Shown in pieces: positions 1-7,697 of a stretch of 64,000 nt of DNA. The stretch spans positions 186,001 through 250,000 of the forward strand of contig NZ_CABVQK010000004.1 of assembly GCF_902499335.1 (NCBI RefSeq), read 5' to 3'. The DNA comes from Burkholderia lata (GTDB taxonomy: Bacteria; Pseudomonadota; Gammaproteobacteria; Burkholderiales; Burkholderiaceae). Each line of letters opens with the position of its first letter. Within the stretch, counting starts at the first letter, position 1. The notes beneath the pieces were generated by a model. It was not told the origin of the DNA, did no database searches, and saw nothing but the letters and a program-made list of their open reading frames with translations. A program made the position numbers and the translations under genes.

Positions 1-1302
1 CGTGAACACGTTGAGCTTCGTCGAGTTGATCCACGGGCCGAGCACCTGCTTGTCGTTGCAGAGCAGCAGCAGGAACACGGTCGCGCTCGGCAGCAGCACG
101 CCCGCGAGCGTCTGCACGGCTTCCGTCAGCAGGCCCAGCGGGCTGCCCGGGATCAGCACCAGCGCGGCGGCGGCCGCGACGATGCCGAAGTAGACGAGAT
201 AGAAGCCCTTCGCGTCCGACACGTTACGGTGCAGCGAGTGACGGATCTTGAACACGTCGCCGATCGCATAGGCGGTCGACAGCGACACGGCCGCCGCGCC
301 GATGATGCACGCGTCGAGCAGCGCCACCGCGAACAGCGTCGCGCTCGTGCGGCCCGAATACTTTTCGAGGCCTGCGATGATGCCGCCGGCGTCGGTGAAG
401 TTGCCGAATTCCGGATGACCCGCGAACAGTTGCGCGGAGAACGCGATCATCGCGACCGCGCCCACCAGCACGAAGGCGATGCCGATCCACAGGTCCGCCT
501 TTTCATACTTCATGAAGCGCGGCGTGATGCGCTTGTCGATCACGTAGCTCTGCTGGAAGAACAGCTGCCATGGCGCGACGGTCGTGCCGACGATGCCGAT
601 CACGAGCAGCATCACGTCCGACAGCTTCGCGTGCGCGGGCCAGTTCGGCACGAAGAAATCGCGCGTGATCTGCGCCACCGGCGGATGGATCGACACGAGC
701 ACGGGCACGAGCAGCAGGCTCAGCAAGCACAGCCCGATCGCGAACCGCTCGAAGCGCCTGAAATCCCCGGTACTCACCGCGGCCATCGTCAACGCCGCGG
801 CCACGCACACGCCGGCCACCTTCGGCAGCCCGAAGAAATCCAGCACGAACGTGATGCCGATGAACTCGGTGACGATGGTGAGCGCATTGAGCAGGAACAG
901 GTCGATCACGCTGAACGCGCCCCAGAACTTGCCGAAGCGCTCGAAGATCAGGCGGGCATGGCCGACGCCCGTCACCGCGCCAAGGCGCAGCACCATTTCC
1001 TGGTTCACGTACAGCACGGGCACGAGCAGCAGCAGCGTCCACAGCAGCGTCGTGCCGTAGTTCTGGCCGGCCTGCGTATAAGTGCCGAATGCGCCGGCGT
1101 CGTTGTCGCCGACCATCACGATGAGGCCCGGGCCGATGATTGCAAGCAGCGTGCGCAGACGCGCCCACCACGTGCCGCGTGCACCGGTGTCGTGACGCGA
1201 GATCGTACCGAGCGCGCCGCGAATGTCGCCCAGGTGGGCTTCGTCGAGCACGGCGCTGCGTTCGACGGCGATCGGTGGAGAAACGTTGGATGGCGTGGAC
1301 AT
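1..1302 (-). CDS. NRAMP-family divalent metal transporter (3' end outside window)
   Basis: The reading frame starts at the ATG at 1302 and is open to base 1, giving 434 residues without a stop, so the C-terminus lies outside the window. Successive hydrophobic segments fit the NRAMP/SLC11 fold, a proton-coupled importer of divalent metal at the inner membrane. The metal-site motifs are not canonical. The TM1 stretch at residues 66-70 reads DNDAG where Mn/Fe transporters have DPGN, and the TM6 stretch around residue 243 reads VAPWQ where they have MPH. An N-terminal cytoplasmic extension of about 50 residues precedes TM1. The start is preceded by GGA at a suitable distance (ACGGAATAAATC-ATG). 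Two short ORFs with good ribosome sites lie just upstream on the same strand. The family is secure; the metal may be Mg or Mn rather than Fe. Confidence 0.85.
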   Translation of the reverse strand, partial: MSTPSNVSPPIAVERSAVLDEAHLGDIRGALGTISRHDTGARGTWWARLRTLLAIIGPGLIVMVGDNDAGAFGTYTQAGQNYGTTLLWTLLLLVPVLYVNQEMVLRLGAVTGVGHARLIFERFGKFWGAFSVIDLFLLNALTIVTEFIGITFVLDFFGLPKVAGVCVAAALTMAAVSTGDFRRFERFAIGLCLLSLLLVPVLVSIHPPVAQITRDFFVPNWPAHAKLSDVMLLVIGIVGTTVAPWQLFFQQSYVIDKRITPRFMKYEKADLWIGIAFVLVGAVAMIAFSAQLFAGHPEFGNFTDAGGIIAGLEKYSGRTSATLFAVALLDACIIGAAAVSLSTAYAIGDVFKIRHSLHRNVSDAKGFYLVYFGIVAAAAALVLIPGSPLGLLTEAVQTLAGVLLPSATVFLLLLCNDKQVLGPWINSTKLNVFT

Positions 1303-1419
1303 GATTTATTCCGTACGGCTAAGGGTTATCTGATGAGCGTGTGACCTTGGAATGCGCGCGGGGCGGCCGCTCGATGGCGGCCACGCGTGCGCATGCCGAG
1401 GCGCGCTCGGCGCTTCTTT

Positions 1420-1557
1420 TCAGCGGATCAACGATTTCAGCTGGTTCAACAGGCGGGAGAACACCCGCGGACGGGCGTCGAGCGTCAGCATCGCGTCGTA
1501 GTGGTTGCGCGATTCCGTGACGTGCGGGAGATTCGACAGCAGAAGGCCGAAGTTCAT
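1420..1557 (-). CDS. 45-residue small protein upstream of the NRAMP gene
   Basis: A 45-codon ORF begins MNFGLLLSNLPHV and ends RLLNQLKSLIR. The ATG has GGAG seven bases upstream (GGAGCCAGACC-ATG). It lies 117 bases before the NRAMP start on the same strand. The product is an amphipathic, basic-ended peptide with no Cys pair and no signal peptide that I recognise. Function is unknown. It could be a leader peptide, a transporter-associated small protein or a chance ORF. The strong ribosome site and the conserved-looking hydrophobic pattern favour a real gene. Confidence 0.45.
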   Translation of the reverse strand: MNFGLLLSNLPHVTESRNHYDAMLTLDARPRVFSRLLNQLKSLIR

Positions 1558-1640
1558 GGTCTGGCTCCGTGCGGCGACGGCAGGCGTGCCGGCCGCGTAT
1601 TGGGCGCGGGGCCAGTCCGGGGCCTGAACGACGTGTCAGG

Positions 1641-1727
1641 CTAGTCGGCCGGATTGTCCCTGCGACCCGGGTTCAAAAGGGTCTGTGTGTGCAACGGGCA
1701 TAAGGGACAACTGTCACTGTCGTTCAT
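1641..1727 (-). CDS. 28-residue Cys-pair peptide upstream of the NRAMP gene
   Basis: A 28-codon ORF begins MNDSDSCPLCPLHTQ, has a CPLC pair and a nearby His, and ends in a TAG stop. It has one of the best ribosome sites in the neighbourhood, AGGAG five bases before the ATG. It is followed after 83 bases by the 45-residue ORF and then by the metal transporter. A CxxC plus His in a leader peptide before a metal transporter suggests a metal-sensing leader, but this is inference. It is too short to assign by family. Confidence 0.35.
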   Translation of the reverse strand: MNDSDSCPLCPLHTQTLLNPGRRDNPAD

Positions 1728-2318
1728 GGCGGCTCCTGTGCGGTGTTCCGGAAAACACGGTTGACCGCCGTCAGGCGTGCGGGCCGGCATTCGCGAGCCC
1801 GGAAAAGGCATGCGCGAACGCGGCCGCCAGCCAGGCGGCGGTGAAACCGGACGGCGCATGCGAAAACGCATCACGCTAACCGGCGCGAATCAGGGTGCAC
1901 GTAGGAATTTGCTGCGGAATGCTGCTGCGCGCACCGTTTGCCTGGGAGACAAACGGCGGCTTCGATGAGGCGCGGACGTCGGTCGCTCAGGCGGAAATTT
2001 CGTTCGAAGATCGACTACTGCAGGCGTCCAAGGCGGCGGCCCCAAGAGTGAAGATGGCGGATTCTATGGACGGCCCGAAAGTGAAGTCAACCCCTCCCAA
2101 CCCCATTTCTCGAAATAAATTTCCTGCCTTGCGGCACTGAAAGATTTGCCCTTGAAAACACGCGGCGCAACCTTTCAGGGCACGCGGTGCAGCCGGTGAT
2201 CGATGCGTATGAACAACGGGGGGACGCCTCCCGCCACGTTCAACCGCCACCCGTCCCGCGCCGGAACGGGCCGTCGCGGCGCTCGTGCAACGCGCCTCGC
2301 TTTTTATGCGTTTTTTAC
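1728..2318. other. Gene-free stretch between the NRAMP leader ORFs and the porin locus
   Basis: I see no convincing coding region on either strand here. Short open frames exist but lack ribosome sites and show no codon bias. The stretch 2080-2180 is less GC-rich than its surroundings and may hold promoter elements for the minus-strand NRAMP unit. I could not define a clear -35/-10 pair. Confidence 0.4.
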
Positions 2319-2348
2319 TTGCGCTGCAGCAAACGACACGAATACAAT
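2319..2348 (+). promoter_or_regulatory. Candidate sigma-70 promoter of the porin locus
   Basis: TTGCGC at 2319-2324 and TACAAT at 2343-2348 are separated by 18 bases. They lie in a locally T-rich stretch (runs of five and six T at 2301-2316) that is unusual in this GC-rich DNA. Transcription would start near 2355 and run through the mini-ORF at 2378, the small membrane protein gene at 2628 and the porin at 3017. Confidence 0.4.
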
Positions 2349-2377
2349 CCGCCGCAATTCATCAAGGGAGTCCCTCC

Positions 2378-2440
2378 GTGGACACATGCTCTAGTTGCAG
2401 TTCGATGCCGGTCCAGGCCGGCCAAGCCATCGCGAGATAG
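2378..2440 (+). CDS. Candidate 20-residue Cys-rich leader ORF
   Basis: A GTG-started 20-codon ORF begins MDTCSSCSSMPVQ and ends IAR before TAG. AAGGGAG lies eight bases upstream. It sits about 25 bases after the candidate promoter at 2319-2348. It might be a leader peptide in the 5' region of the porin transcript. Its size makes chance occurrence quite possible. Confidence 0.2.
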   Translation: MDTCSSCSSMPVQAGQAIAR

Positions 2441-2627
2441 CAGCCAGACGCATGTCTTACGCCGCTAGCTCGCATTCGTCGGGTTAGCGCGCTTCCTTCC
2501 GGGCCGGCCATCGCCGGTTCGTCCGTTGCACGCTCCATTACGTTCCACCCTCCGATCGCAGGCCGCGTCACGCGCCCGCGCTCGATCACGTCGTCCGGCC
2601 CGAGCCGGACCGGACGGAGGCAGCGTC

Positions 2628-2897
2628 ATGTTTCTTCAATCGTTCGCGGTCAGACTCAAGCGCATCGTGCATCTCGCATGCGACCGCTCATTCGTTTCCG
2701 GCCTCTCGCCGCTCGCCCACGCGTTCACCAACTGGCGCGGCACGGCGCTCGCCCACGTGCCGGCAGCGCCCCGGCCGCTCGACTGCCTGCTGCTCGCCGT
2801 GATGGCAGCCGCGGTCGCGCTCGTCGCGCTGCTGTGCTCGGCCGCGCCGCGCCTCGGCTTCGCGCAGGTGTGGCGCATTGGCGGCTGGCTGCCGTAA
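2628..2897 (+). CDS. Small single-pass membrane protein preceding the porin
   Basis: The ORF has 89 codons and starts at an ATG with a near-perfect ribosome site (GGAGG, seven bases). The N-terminal half is basic and amphipathic (MFLQSFAVRLKRIVHLACD). Residues 53-70 or so form one clear hydrophobic segment rich in Leu, Ala and Val. The protein ends in WRIGGWLP. I do not recognise a family. It is co-oriented with the OprB porin 119 bases downstream, so the two may share a transcript. It is probably a small inner-membrane protein; a role connected to the porin is only inferred from position. Confidence 0.6.
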   Translation: MFLQSFAVRLKRIVHLACDRSFVSGLSPLAHAFTNWRGTALAHVPAAPRPLDCLLLAVMAAAVALVALLCSAAPRLGFAQVWRIGGWLP

Positions 2898-3016
2898 ATC
2901 CCGCGTCGCGCGGCAGCATCACGCGCCAGGTGCCGCCGCGCGATCGTCTTGCCGCGCATCCCGTATCACGTTTTCGTTTCTTCAGCCCAACTAATCAAAC
3001 CGCCAACGGAACCCAC

Positions 3017-4501
3017 ATGAAGAACTACCTCGAACCCGTCCCGCGCCAGGTCCGCGTCAATGCGCTCGCCACGCTGCTGCTGTCGCTCGCCGCCGCGCCG
3101 GCGTTCGCGCAAGCGTCGTCGGCAGCAGCCGAACCGGCGGCCGGCGCCAGCGACGCCGCCGCTCCCGCACAACAGGCCGCCGATGCTGCCGCGCCCGCCC
3201 CCACCGGCTTCTGGGAGCGTTCGAACCTGCTCGGCAACATGGGCGGCCTGCGCGACAAGCTCGGCGATCACGGCATCACGCTGAGCCTGCAGGAAACCAG
3301 CGAGTACCTGTACAACACGTCGGGCGGCACGAATCGCGGCGGCGCGTACCAGGGGCTCACGCAATTCGGTTTCAACGTCGACACGGGCAAGGCGGTCGGC
3401 CTGCCGGGCGGCACGTTCAACGTGTCGGCGCTGCAGATTCACGGCACCAACCTCACGCAGCGCTATCTGCAAACGCTGCAGACCGCGACCGGCATCGAGG
3501 CGAATTCGACCACGCGCCTGTGGGAACTCTGGTACCAGCAGTCGCTGCTCGACGGCAAGGTCGACGTGAAGGTCGGCCAGCAGAGCGTCGACCAGGAATT
3601 CATGGTGAGCCAGAACGCGGCAACGTTCATGAACGCCACGTTCGGCTGGCCCGTACTGCCGTCGACCGACCTGCCGGCCGGCGGCCCCGCGTATCCGCTG
3701 TCGTCGCTCGGCGTGCGGCTGCGCGTGAAGCCGTCCGATGCGTGGACCGCGATGGTCGGCGTGTTCGACGGCAACCCGGCCGGCCGCAGCGACGGCGATG
3801 CGCAGGTGCTGAACGCGCACGGCACGAACTTCAACCTGCGCAGCGGCACATTCGTGATCGGCGAAGTGCAGTACGCGCTGAACGCGCCGCCCGCCGATCC
3901 GAAGGCGCCGCAGCCCGCCGGCCTGCCGGGTACGTACAAGCTCGGCTTCTGGTATCAGTCGCAACATGCGAACGACCCGCGCTACGGCACCGACGGCCTG
4001 TCGCTCGCGAATCCGGACAGCAACGGCATTGCCGCCACCCATCGCGGCAACTACTCGTTCTATGCGGTCGCGGACCAGATGGTATGGCGGCCGTCGGCCG
4101 ACAGCCCGCGCTCGGTCAACGTGTTCGCGCGCGTGATGGGCGCGCCGGGCGATCGCAATACCGTCGATTTCGCGGCCAACGCAGGCGTGACGCTGAAGGC
4201 GCCGTTCAAGGGACGCGACAACGACGTCGCAGGCATCGCGGTCGGCTACGCGAAGATCGGCTCGCATGCGCGCGGCCTCGACGGCGACACCGGCGTGTAC
4301 ACGACGCCCGGCTATCCGGTGCGCCGCGCGGAAACGGTCGTCGAGGCGACGTACCAGTACCAGGTCGCGCCGTGGTGGCAACTGCAGGCCGACCTGCAGC
4401 ACTTCTTCCGTCCGGGCGGCGGCATCCCGAACCCGAACGCGGCCGGGGCGCGCATCGGCGACGAAACGGTGGTCGGCGTGCGCACGACGATCACGTTCTG
4501 A
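3017..4501 (+). CDS. Carbohydrate-selective porin, OprB family
   Basis: This 494-residue outer-membrane porin would admit sugars through a beta-barrel. It has a Sec signal peptide ending at AFA-Q near residue 31, then an Ala/Pro-rich linker of about 30 residues. The OprB-type barrel begins with FWERSNLLGNMGGLRDKLGD and a typical GITLSLQETSEYLYN strand. It closes with VVGVRTTITF, whose terminal aromatic residue is the usual assembly signal of outer-membrane barrels. Internal features such as GVRLRVKPSDAWTAMVGVFDG and LGFWYQSQ are characteristic of the family. The length is normal. A periplasmic trehalase gene lies immediately downstream on the opposite strand, so trehalose or a glucoside is a plausible substrate, but the genes are convergent and this is only suggestive. 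Confidence 0.9.
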   Translation: MKNYLEPVPRQVRVNALATLLLSLAAAPAFAQASSAAAEPAAGASDAAAPAQQAADAAAPAPTGFWERSNLLGNMGGLRDKLGDHGITLSLQETSEYLYNTSGGTNRGGAYQGLTQFGFNVDTGKAVGLPGGTFNVSALQIHGTNLTQRYLQTLQTATGIEANSTTRLWELWYQQSLLDGKVDVKVGQQSVDQEFMVSQNAATFMNATFGWPVLPSTDLPAGGPAYPLSSLGVRLRVKPSDAWTAMVGVFDGNPAGRSDGDAQVLNAHGTNFNLRSGTFVIGEVQYALNAPPADPKAPQPAGLPGTYKLGFWYQSQHANDPRYGTDGLSLANPDSNGIAATHRGNYSFYAVADQMVWRPSADSPRSVNVFARVMGAPGDRNTVDFAANAGVTLKAPFKGRDNDVAGIAVGYAKIGSHARGLDGDTGVYTTPGYPVRRAETVVEATYQYQVAPWWQLQADLQHFFRPGGGIPNPNAAGARIGDETVVGVRTTITF

Positions 4502-4526
4502 CGCGCCAAAGCAAGCCGGATGCTGA

Positions 4527-4566
4527 CACGGGCCGGACGGCCGCTTGTGCGACGGTCCGGCCCGTG
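4527..4566 (+). terminator. Terminator hairpin after the porin gene
   Basis: A perfect 12-base inverted repeat (CACGGGCCGGAC / GTCCGGCCCGTG) with a 16-base loop begins 25 bases after the porin stop and is followed by CATTCTCTTG. It lies between the convergent porin and trehalase genes and could stop transcription from both sides. Confidence 0.6.
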
Positions 4567-4605
4567 CATTCTCTTGCGGTGCAGGCGCGCGTCACTTGCC
4601 GCGCG

Positions 4606-6357
4606 TCACTCGCCGTATAGCCCGAGCAGTTTCAGCGTGACACCGTTGGTCCAGCCGAAACCGTCCTGCAGCGGATATTCACCACCACCGCCGCCGCCCG
4701 TGCCGGCGCCTTCGACCACGTACTTCTCGACGAGCTTGCCTTCGGTCGCATACACATGCTTCACGTCGGCCAGGAAGCGCGTGCCGATGTCCTTCGCGAG
4801 CGCCGGTTCGCCATAGCGGCGCAGCCCGTCGATCGCGATCCACTGCAGCGGCGCCCAGCCGTTCGGCGCATCCCACTGCTGCCCGGTGTTCTCGGTGGTC
4901 GTCGCGAGGCCGCCCGGCTGCAACAGCGTCTTGCGTACCTCGCGCGCAGTCGCCTTCGCGCGCTCGGGCCAGGCCACGCCCGCGAGCAACGGATACAGCG
5001 CAGCGGCCGTCACGGCGTCGCGCGGCTTGCGCAGCTGCCAGTCGTAGTCGCCGTAGTAGCCGCGGCGGTTCCACAGATAGCGGTTGATCGCGGCCGCACG
5101 CCGCGCCGCGCGCGCTGAAAAATCCGTCACGCATGCCATGTCGCGCGTGACCGTGCAGCCCTTCACGATCGTCGTCTCGAGATGGAACATCAGGCTGTTC
5201 AGGTCGACCGGCACGATCGACGTCGTGCGGATCGTCGCGAGCGTCTTGCCGTCGCCGAACCAGCGCGAGCTGTAGTCCCAGCCGCTTTCGGCGCCCGCGC
5301 GCAGGTCGCGGTAGACCTCGTTCGCGGGACGCCCCGCCGCCGACTTCGCGGTCGTCACGTCCTCGAGATACGACTCGTCGCGCGGCGTATCGCTCGCATC
5401 CCAGTAGCGGTTCAGCACCGCGCCGTCGGGCATCGCGACCACATGGCGCGCGGCCTGCCCGCGCGGCGTCGTGGTTTCGCCCTGCATCCAGTACGCATGC
5501 TCCTTGCGCAGTGCCGGCAGGTATTTCTGGTAGACCTTGTCGCCTTCGGCCTGCGCGGCGAGCGTGACCATGTACGCAAAGAACGGCGGCTGCGAGCGGC
5601 TCGCGTAGTACGTGCGGTTGCCGTTCGGGATGTGCCCGATCGTGTCGATCAAATGGGCGAAGTTGTCGAGCATGTTGTCGACGAGATCCTCGCGGCCCGA
5701 TACCTGCAGCCCGAGCATCGTGAAATAGGTATCCCAGTAGTAGCCTTCGCGGAAGCGGCCGCCCGGCACGACGTACGGCTTCGGCAGCGGGATCAGCGAG
5801 CTGTAGGGCGGCACCGTCGTGCTCGTGCGCGTGAGCTGCGGCCACAGCCAGTCGATGTGCTGGCGCAGCGTCTGGTTCGGCGGCGGCGTCACGCCGCCCT
5901 CCGGGGGCGGCGTGAAATGCTGGCCGACGAACGCCTTCAGCGAGAAGCCCGGCTGCGATTTCTGTTGCTGATACAACTGCACGATCGTCGCGGGGTCGCT
6001 ATCAGGCGTCGCGTCGACGAAGGTTTTCTGGTCGGGATAGATCTGCGCGGTCTGCACCGCGACGAACAGGTCGCCGTAGAGCTGGCTCGGCGGCGGCAGC
6101 AGCGTGCCCGACGCTGGGGCGGCAACGGCGGCCGTAGCGCGCGGTGCCGACTGGGCAGCCGCCTGCGCGGCGGCCTGGTTCGCGTTGTCGGCCTGCGCGG
6201 CGCAGCCGGCAACGGCGAGATACGCGACGGCCAGCGCTGCGGCCCAGCGAAGACGCGGCGCGGGTGGCGTGAGAGGCGGTGAGAGACGGGATGAGAAGCG
6301 GCTTGAAAAGCGACTCGAGAAGCGCGATGCAATCGATGCGGCACGACGTGACGTCAT
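4606..6357 (-). CDS. treA: Periplasmic trehalase (GH37)
   Basis: The product is 583 residues, close to E. coli TreA, and hydrolyses trehalose to two glucoses outside the inner membrane. Both trehalase signatures are present: [14 protein letters not shown] near residue 198 and [10 protein letters not shown] near the C-terminus. The segment [11 protein letters not shown] carries the family's catalytic Asp. The start was chosen at 6357 because AGGAGG lies nine bases upstream; earlier in-frame codons would extend into the regulator intergenic region. The N-terminus is odd: a basic leader with three consecutive RFSS repeats precedes a hydrophobic segment ending in VAGC at Cys52, a possible lipobox. 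So the enzyme may be a lipoprotein rather than soluble. It follows a TetR gene on the same strand by 136 bases. Confidence 0.93.
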   Translation of the reverse strand: MTSRRAASIASRFSSRFSSRFSSRLSPPLTPPAPRLRWAAALAVAYLAVAGCAAQADNANQAAAQAAAQSAPRATAAVAAPASGTLLPPPSQLYGDLFVAVQTAQIYPDQKTFVDATPDSDPATIVQLYQQQKSQPGFSLKAFVGQHFTPPPEGGVTPPPNQTLRQHIDWLWPQLTRTSTTVPPYSSLIPLPKPYVVPGGRFREGYYWDTYFTMLGLQVSGREDLVDNMLDNFAHLIDTIGHIPNGNRTYYASRSQPPFFAYMVTLAAQAEGDKVYQKYLPALRKEHAYWMQGETTTPRGQAARHVVAMPDGAVLNRYWDASDTPRDESYLEDVTTAKSAAGRPANEVYRDLRAGAESGWDYSSRWFGDGKTLATIRTTSIVPVDLNSLMFHLETTIVKGCTVTRDMACVTDFSARAARRAAAINRYLWNRRGYYGDYDWQLRKPRDAVTAAALYPLLAGVAWPERAKATAREVRKTLLQPGGLATTTENTGQQWDAPNGWAPLQWIAIDGLRRYGEPALAKDIGTRFLADVKHVYATEGKLVEKYVVEGAGTGGGGGGEYPLQDGFGWTNGVTLKLLGLYGE

Positions 6358-6493
6358 GACGTGTCCCCTCCTTTCGATGGTGAGTGGGTCGGCACGAGGT
6401 CTCGTTCGCGCACGCGCTCGTCTCGATGGCCCTCGATCGATACGCGTCGTTTTGTGTTGCGAGTGGGTCCGACTGTCGCACGAAACGTGCACA

Positions 6494-7123
6494 TCAAGCA
6501 AGTTTCGATTCGCGCGACTCGCGCAGATAACCGCGTACGGCCCGCCACGCACGCGCGTCGAGCGCATCCGCGTCGGTCTCGCCGCGCGCGCCCGCCGCAT
6601 CGACGATCCCTTTCACGATCGCGAGCAGATCGTGCGCGACGACGTCGGGCGCAGCAACGCGCGGCGCATCGCGCAGCGTGAGCGCATGCAGCAGCGTCGC
6701 GTGGATGCTGTCCGCGACGTGTGCGGTGCGCGCGCCGAGCGGCAGCCGCGCCTCCTCGAAATCGATCAGCCGCGCGAGCGCGGGACGGCGCATCTGGTGC
6801 GCGACCGCCGCGCGTACCAGGGCGCGCAGTACGTCGTCGCATGACGACAGCGCGCCAGCCCGCTCGACGTCGTCGAGCAGATGCGCACTCTCGCGCTCGA
6901 CGAGTGCGGCCGTCAACGCATCGCGATTCGGGAAGTATTGATAGAGCGAACCGATGCTCACGCCGGCCAGCGCCGCGACCGCGTTCGTCGTGTAGCCGTC
7001 GAAGCCGTCGCGCTCCAGAATGCGAGCGGCGGCCTCGACGAGCGCGTCGACGGTGGCCACCGAGCGGCGCTGGCGCGGCGCCTTGCGGGGCGACAGCGGG
7101 ATTCGCGGGGACGATTCGGACAT
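6494..7123 (-). CDS. TetR-family transcriptional repressor
   Basis: The product is 209 residues with a normal TetR layout. The N-terminal helix-turn-helix includes [34 protein letters not shown], and a C-terminal ligand-binding region of about 150 residues has no close identity that I recognise. The ATG at 7123 is preferred over an in-frame ATG at 7153, because the longer form would place the first codons inside a perfect 24-base palindrome at 7142-7165 that is best read as this protein's operator. Trehalase lies downstream on the same strand. On the other side of the operator is a co-regulated candidate operon (unknown gene plus MFS exporter), the more likely target of a TetR repressor. Confidence 0.88.
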   Translation of the reverse strand: MSESSPRIPLSPRKAPRQRRSVATVDALVEAAARILERDGFDGYTTNAVAALAGVSIGSLYQYFPNRDALTAALVERESAHLLDDVERAGALSSCDDVLRALVRAAVAHQMRRPALARLIDFEEARLPLGARTAHVADSIHATLLHALTLRDAPRVAAPDVVAHDLLAIVKGIVDAAGARGETDADALDARAWRAVRGYLRESRESKLA

Positions 7124-7141
7124 GGCTGGAATGCGAGTTTC

Positions 7142-7165
7142 GAATATGAGCAAACGCTCATATTC
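7142..7165. promoter_or_regulatory. TetR operator: perfect 10-bp inverted repeat
   Basis: GAATATGAGC and GCTCATATTC are exact reverse complements separated by AAAC. The element sits 19 bases before the TetR start codon and 37 bases before the ribosome-linked GTG at 7203 on the other strand, so it can control both directions. The half-site resembles many TetR operators. It overlaps the only AT-rich stretch in this intergenic region. Confidence 0.75.
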
Positions 7166-7202
7166 TAGAAACGCCCTTCCACTCTGTCAAAAAGGAATCC
7201 GC

Positions 7203-7697
7203 GTGCCCCTGCTAGCCGCGCCCCCGCCCGCCCTCATCCTCGTGAAGACGCACCCACAATGGCTCGGCTCCCCCGTGCCGAAGCGCTTGCAGCCGCTGCG
7301 CGACTACATCGCGCCGATTCGCAAGACTCACGGCGAACGCGTATCGCTGCATTGCCACGACACCGCGTTCCACTCGGCTCGCGTGACCGATGGGTGTATC
7401 GGAAACGCGCACGATCACCACGCATGCGAACGCGTGATCGACACGCTTCGCGAGACGCCGTTCCGGGATCGCTGCTTCGACATCGTCGAGATCCTGCCAG
7501 GTGTCGAGAACGTATATGCGGCCAACGGCGAAGCGGCCGCGCTGCCTGCCGTCCGGGCGCACGCGGGATACAGGCGCGATGCAGGCGCCGCGTTTGCGCA
7601 GTCGTTCTTTCTGCGCCGCCCGCTAACAAAGACGACTGTTGCAACATGCGGAACAACTGTTGTCGTACGTGACTCAACGGTCACATTGTGGGCATAA
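7203..7697 (+). CDS. Unrecognised 164-residue protein coupled to an MFS exporter
   Basis: A GTG start at 7203 has AAGGA seven bases upstream and opens a 164-codon frame with typical high-GC third positions. A representative stretch is FDIVEILPGVENVYAANGE. The stop overlaps the MFS start as TAATG at 7695-7699, which indicates translational coupling. The product is His-rich in its middle (CHDTAFHSARVTDGC, HDHHACERV) and has no evident signal peptide or membrane segment. I do not recognise a family. It would be the first gene of a TetR-controlled operon. The last 25 residues are of poorer coding character. Opposite-strand frames here lack ribosome sites. Confidence 0.45.
   Translation: MPLLAAPPPALILVKTHPQWLGSPVPKRLQPLRDYIAPIRKTHGERVSLHCHDTAFHSARVTDGCIGNAHDHHACERVIDTLRETPFRDRCFDIVEILPGVENVYAANGEAAALPAVRAHAGYRRDAGAAFAQSFFLRRPLTKTTVATCGTTVVVRDSTVTLWA

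Noticed and set aside
1895..2140. 81-codon plus-strand frame in the NRAMP/porin intergenic region
   Set aside because: No ribosome site, no high-GC third position bias and no recognisable features.
2966..4402. 478-codon open frame antisense to the porin gene
   Set aside because: Arg/Ala/Val-rich shadow of a high-GC gene; no ribosome site, no family features, and the plus strand encodes a clear OprB porin.
7212..7677. Minus-strand frames in the TetR/MFS intergenic region
   Set aside because: No ribosome sites. The plus-strand frame has better codon bias, a good GTG ribosome site and a coupled stop.
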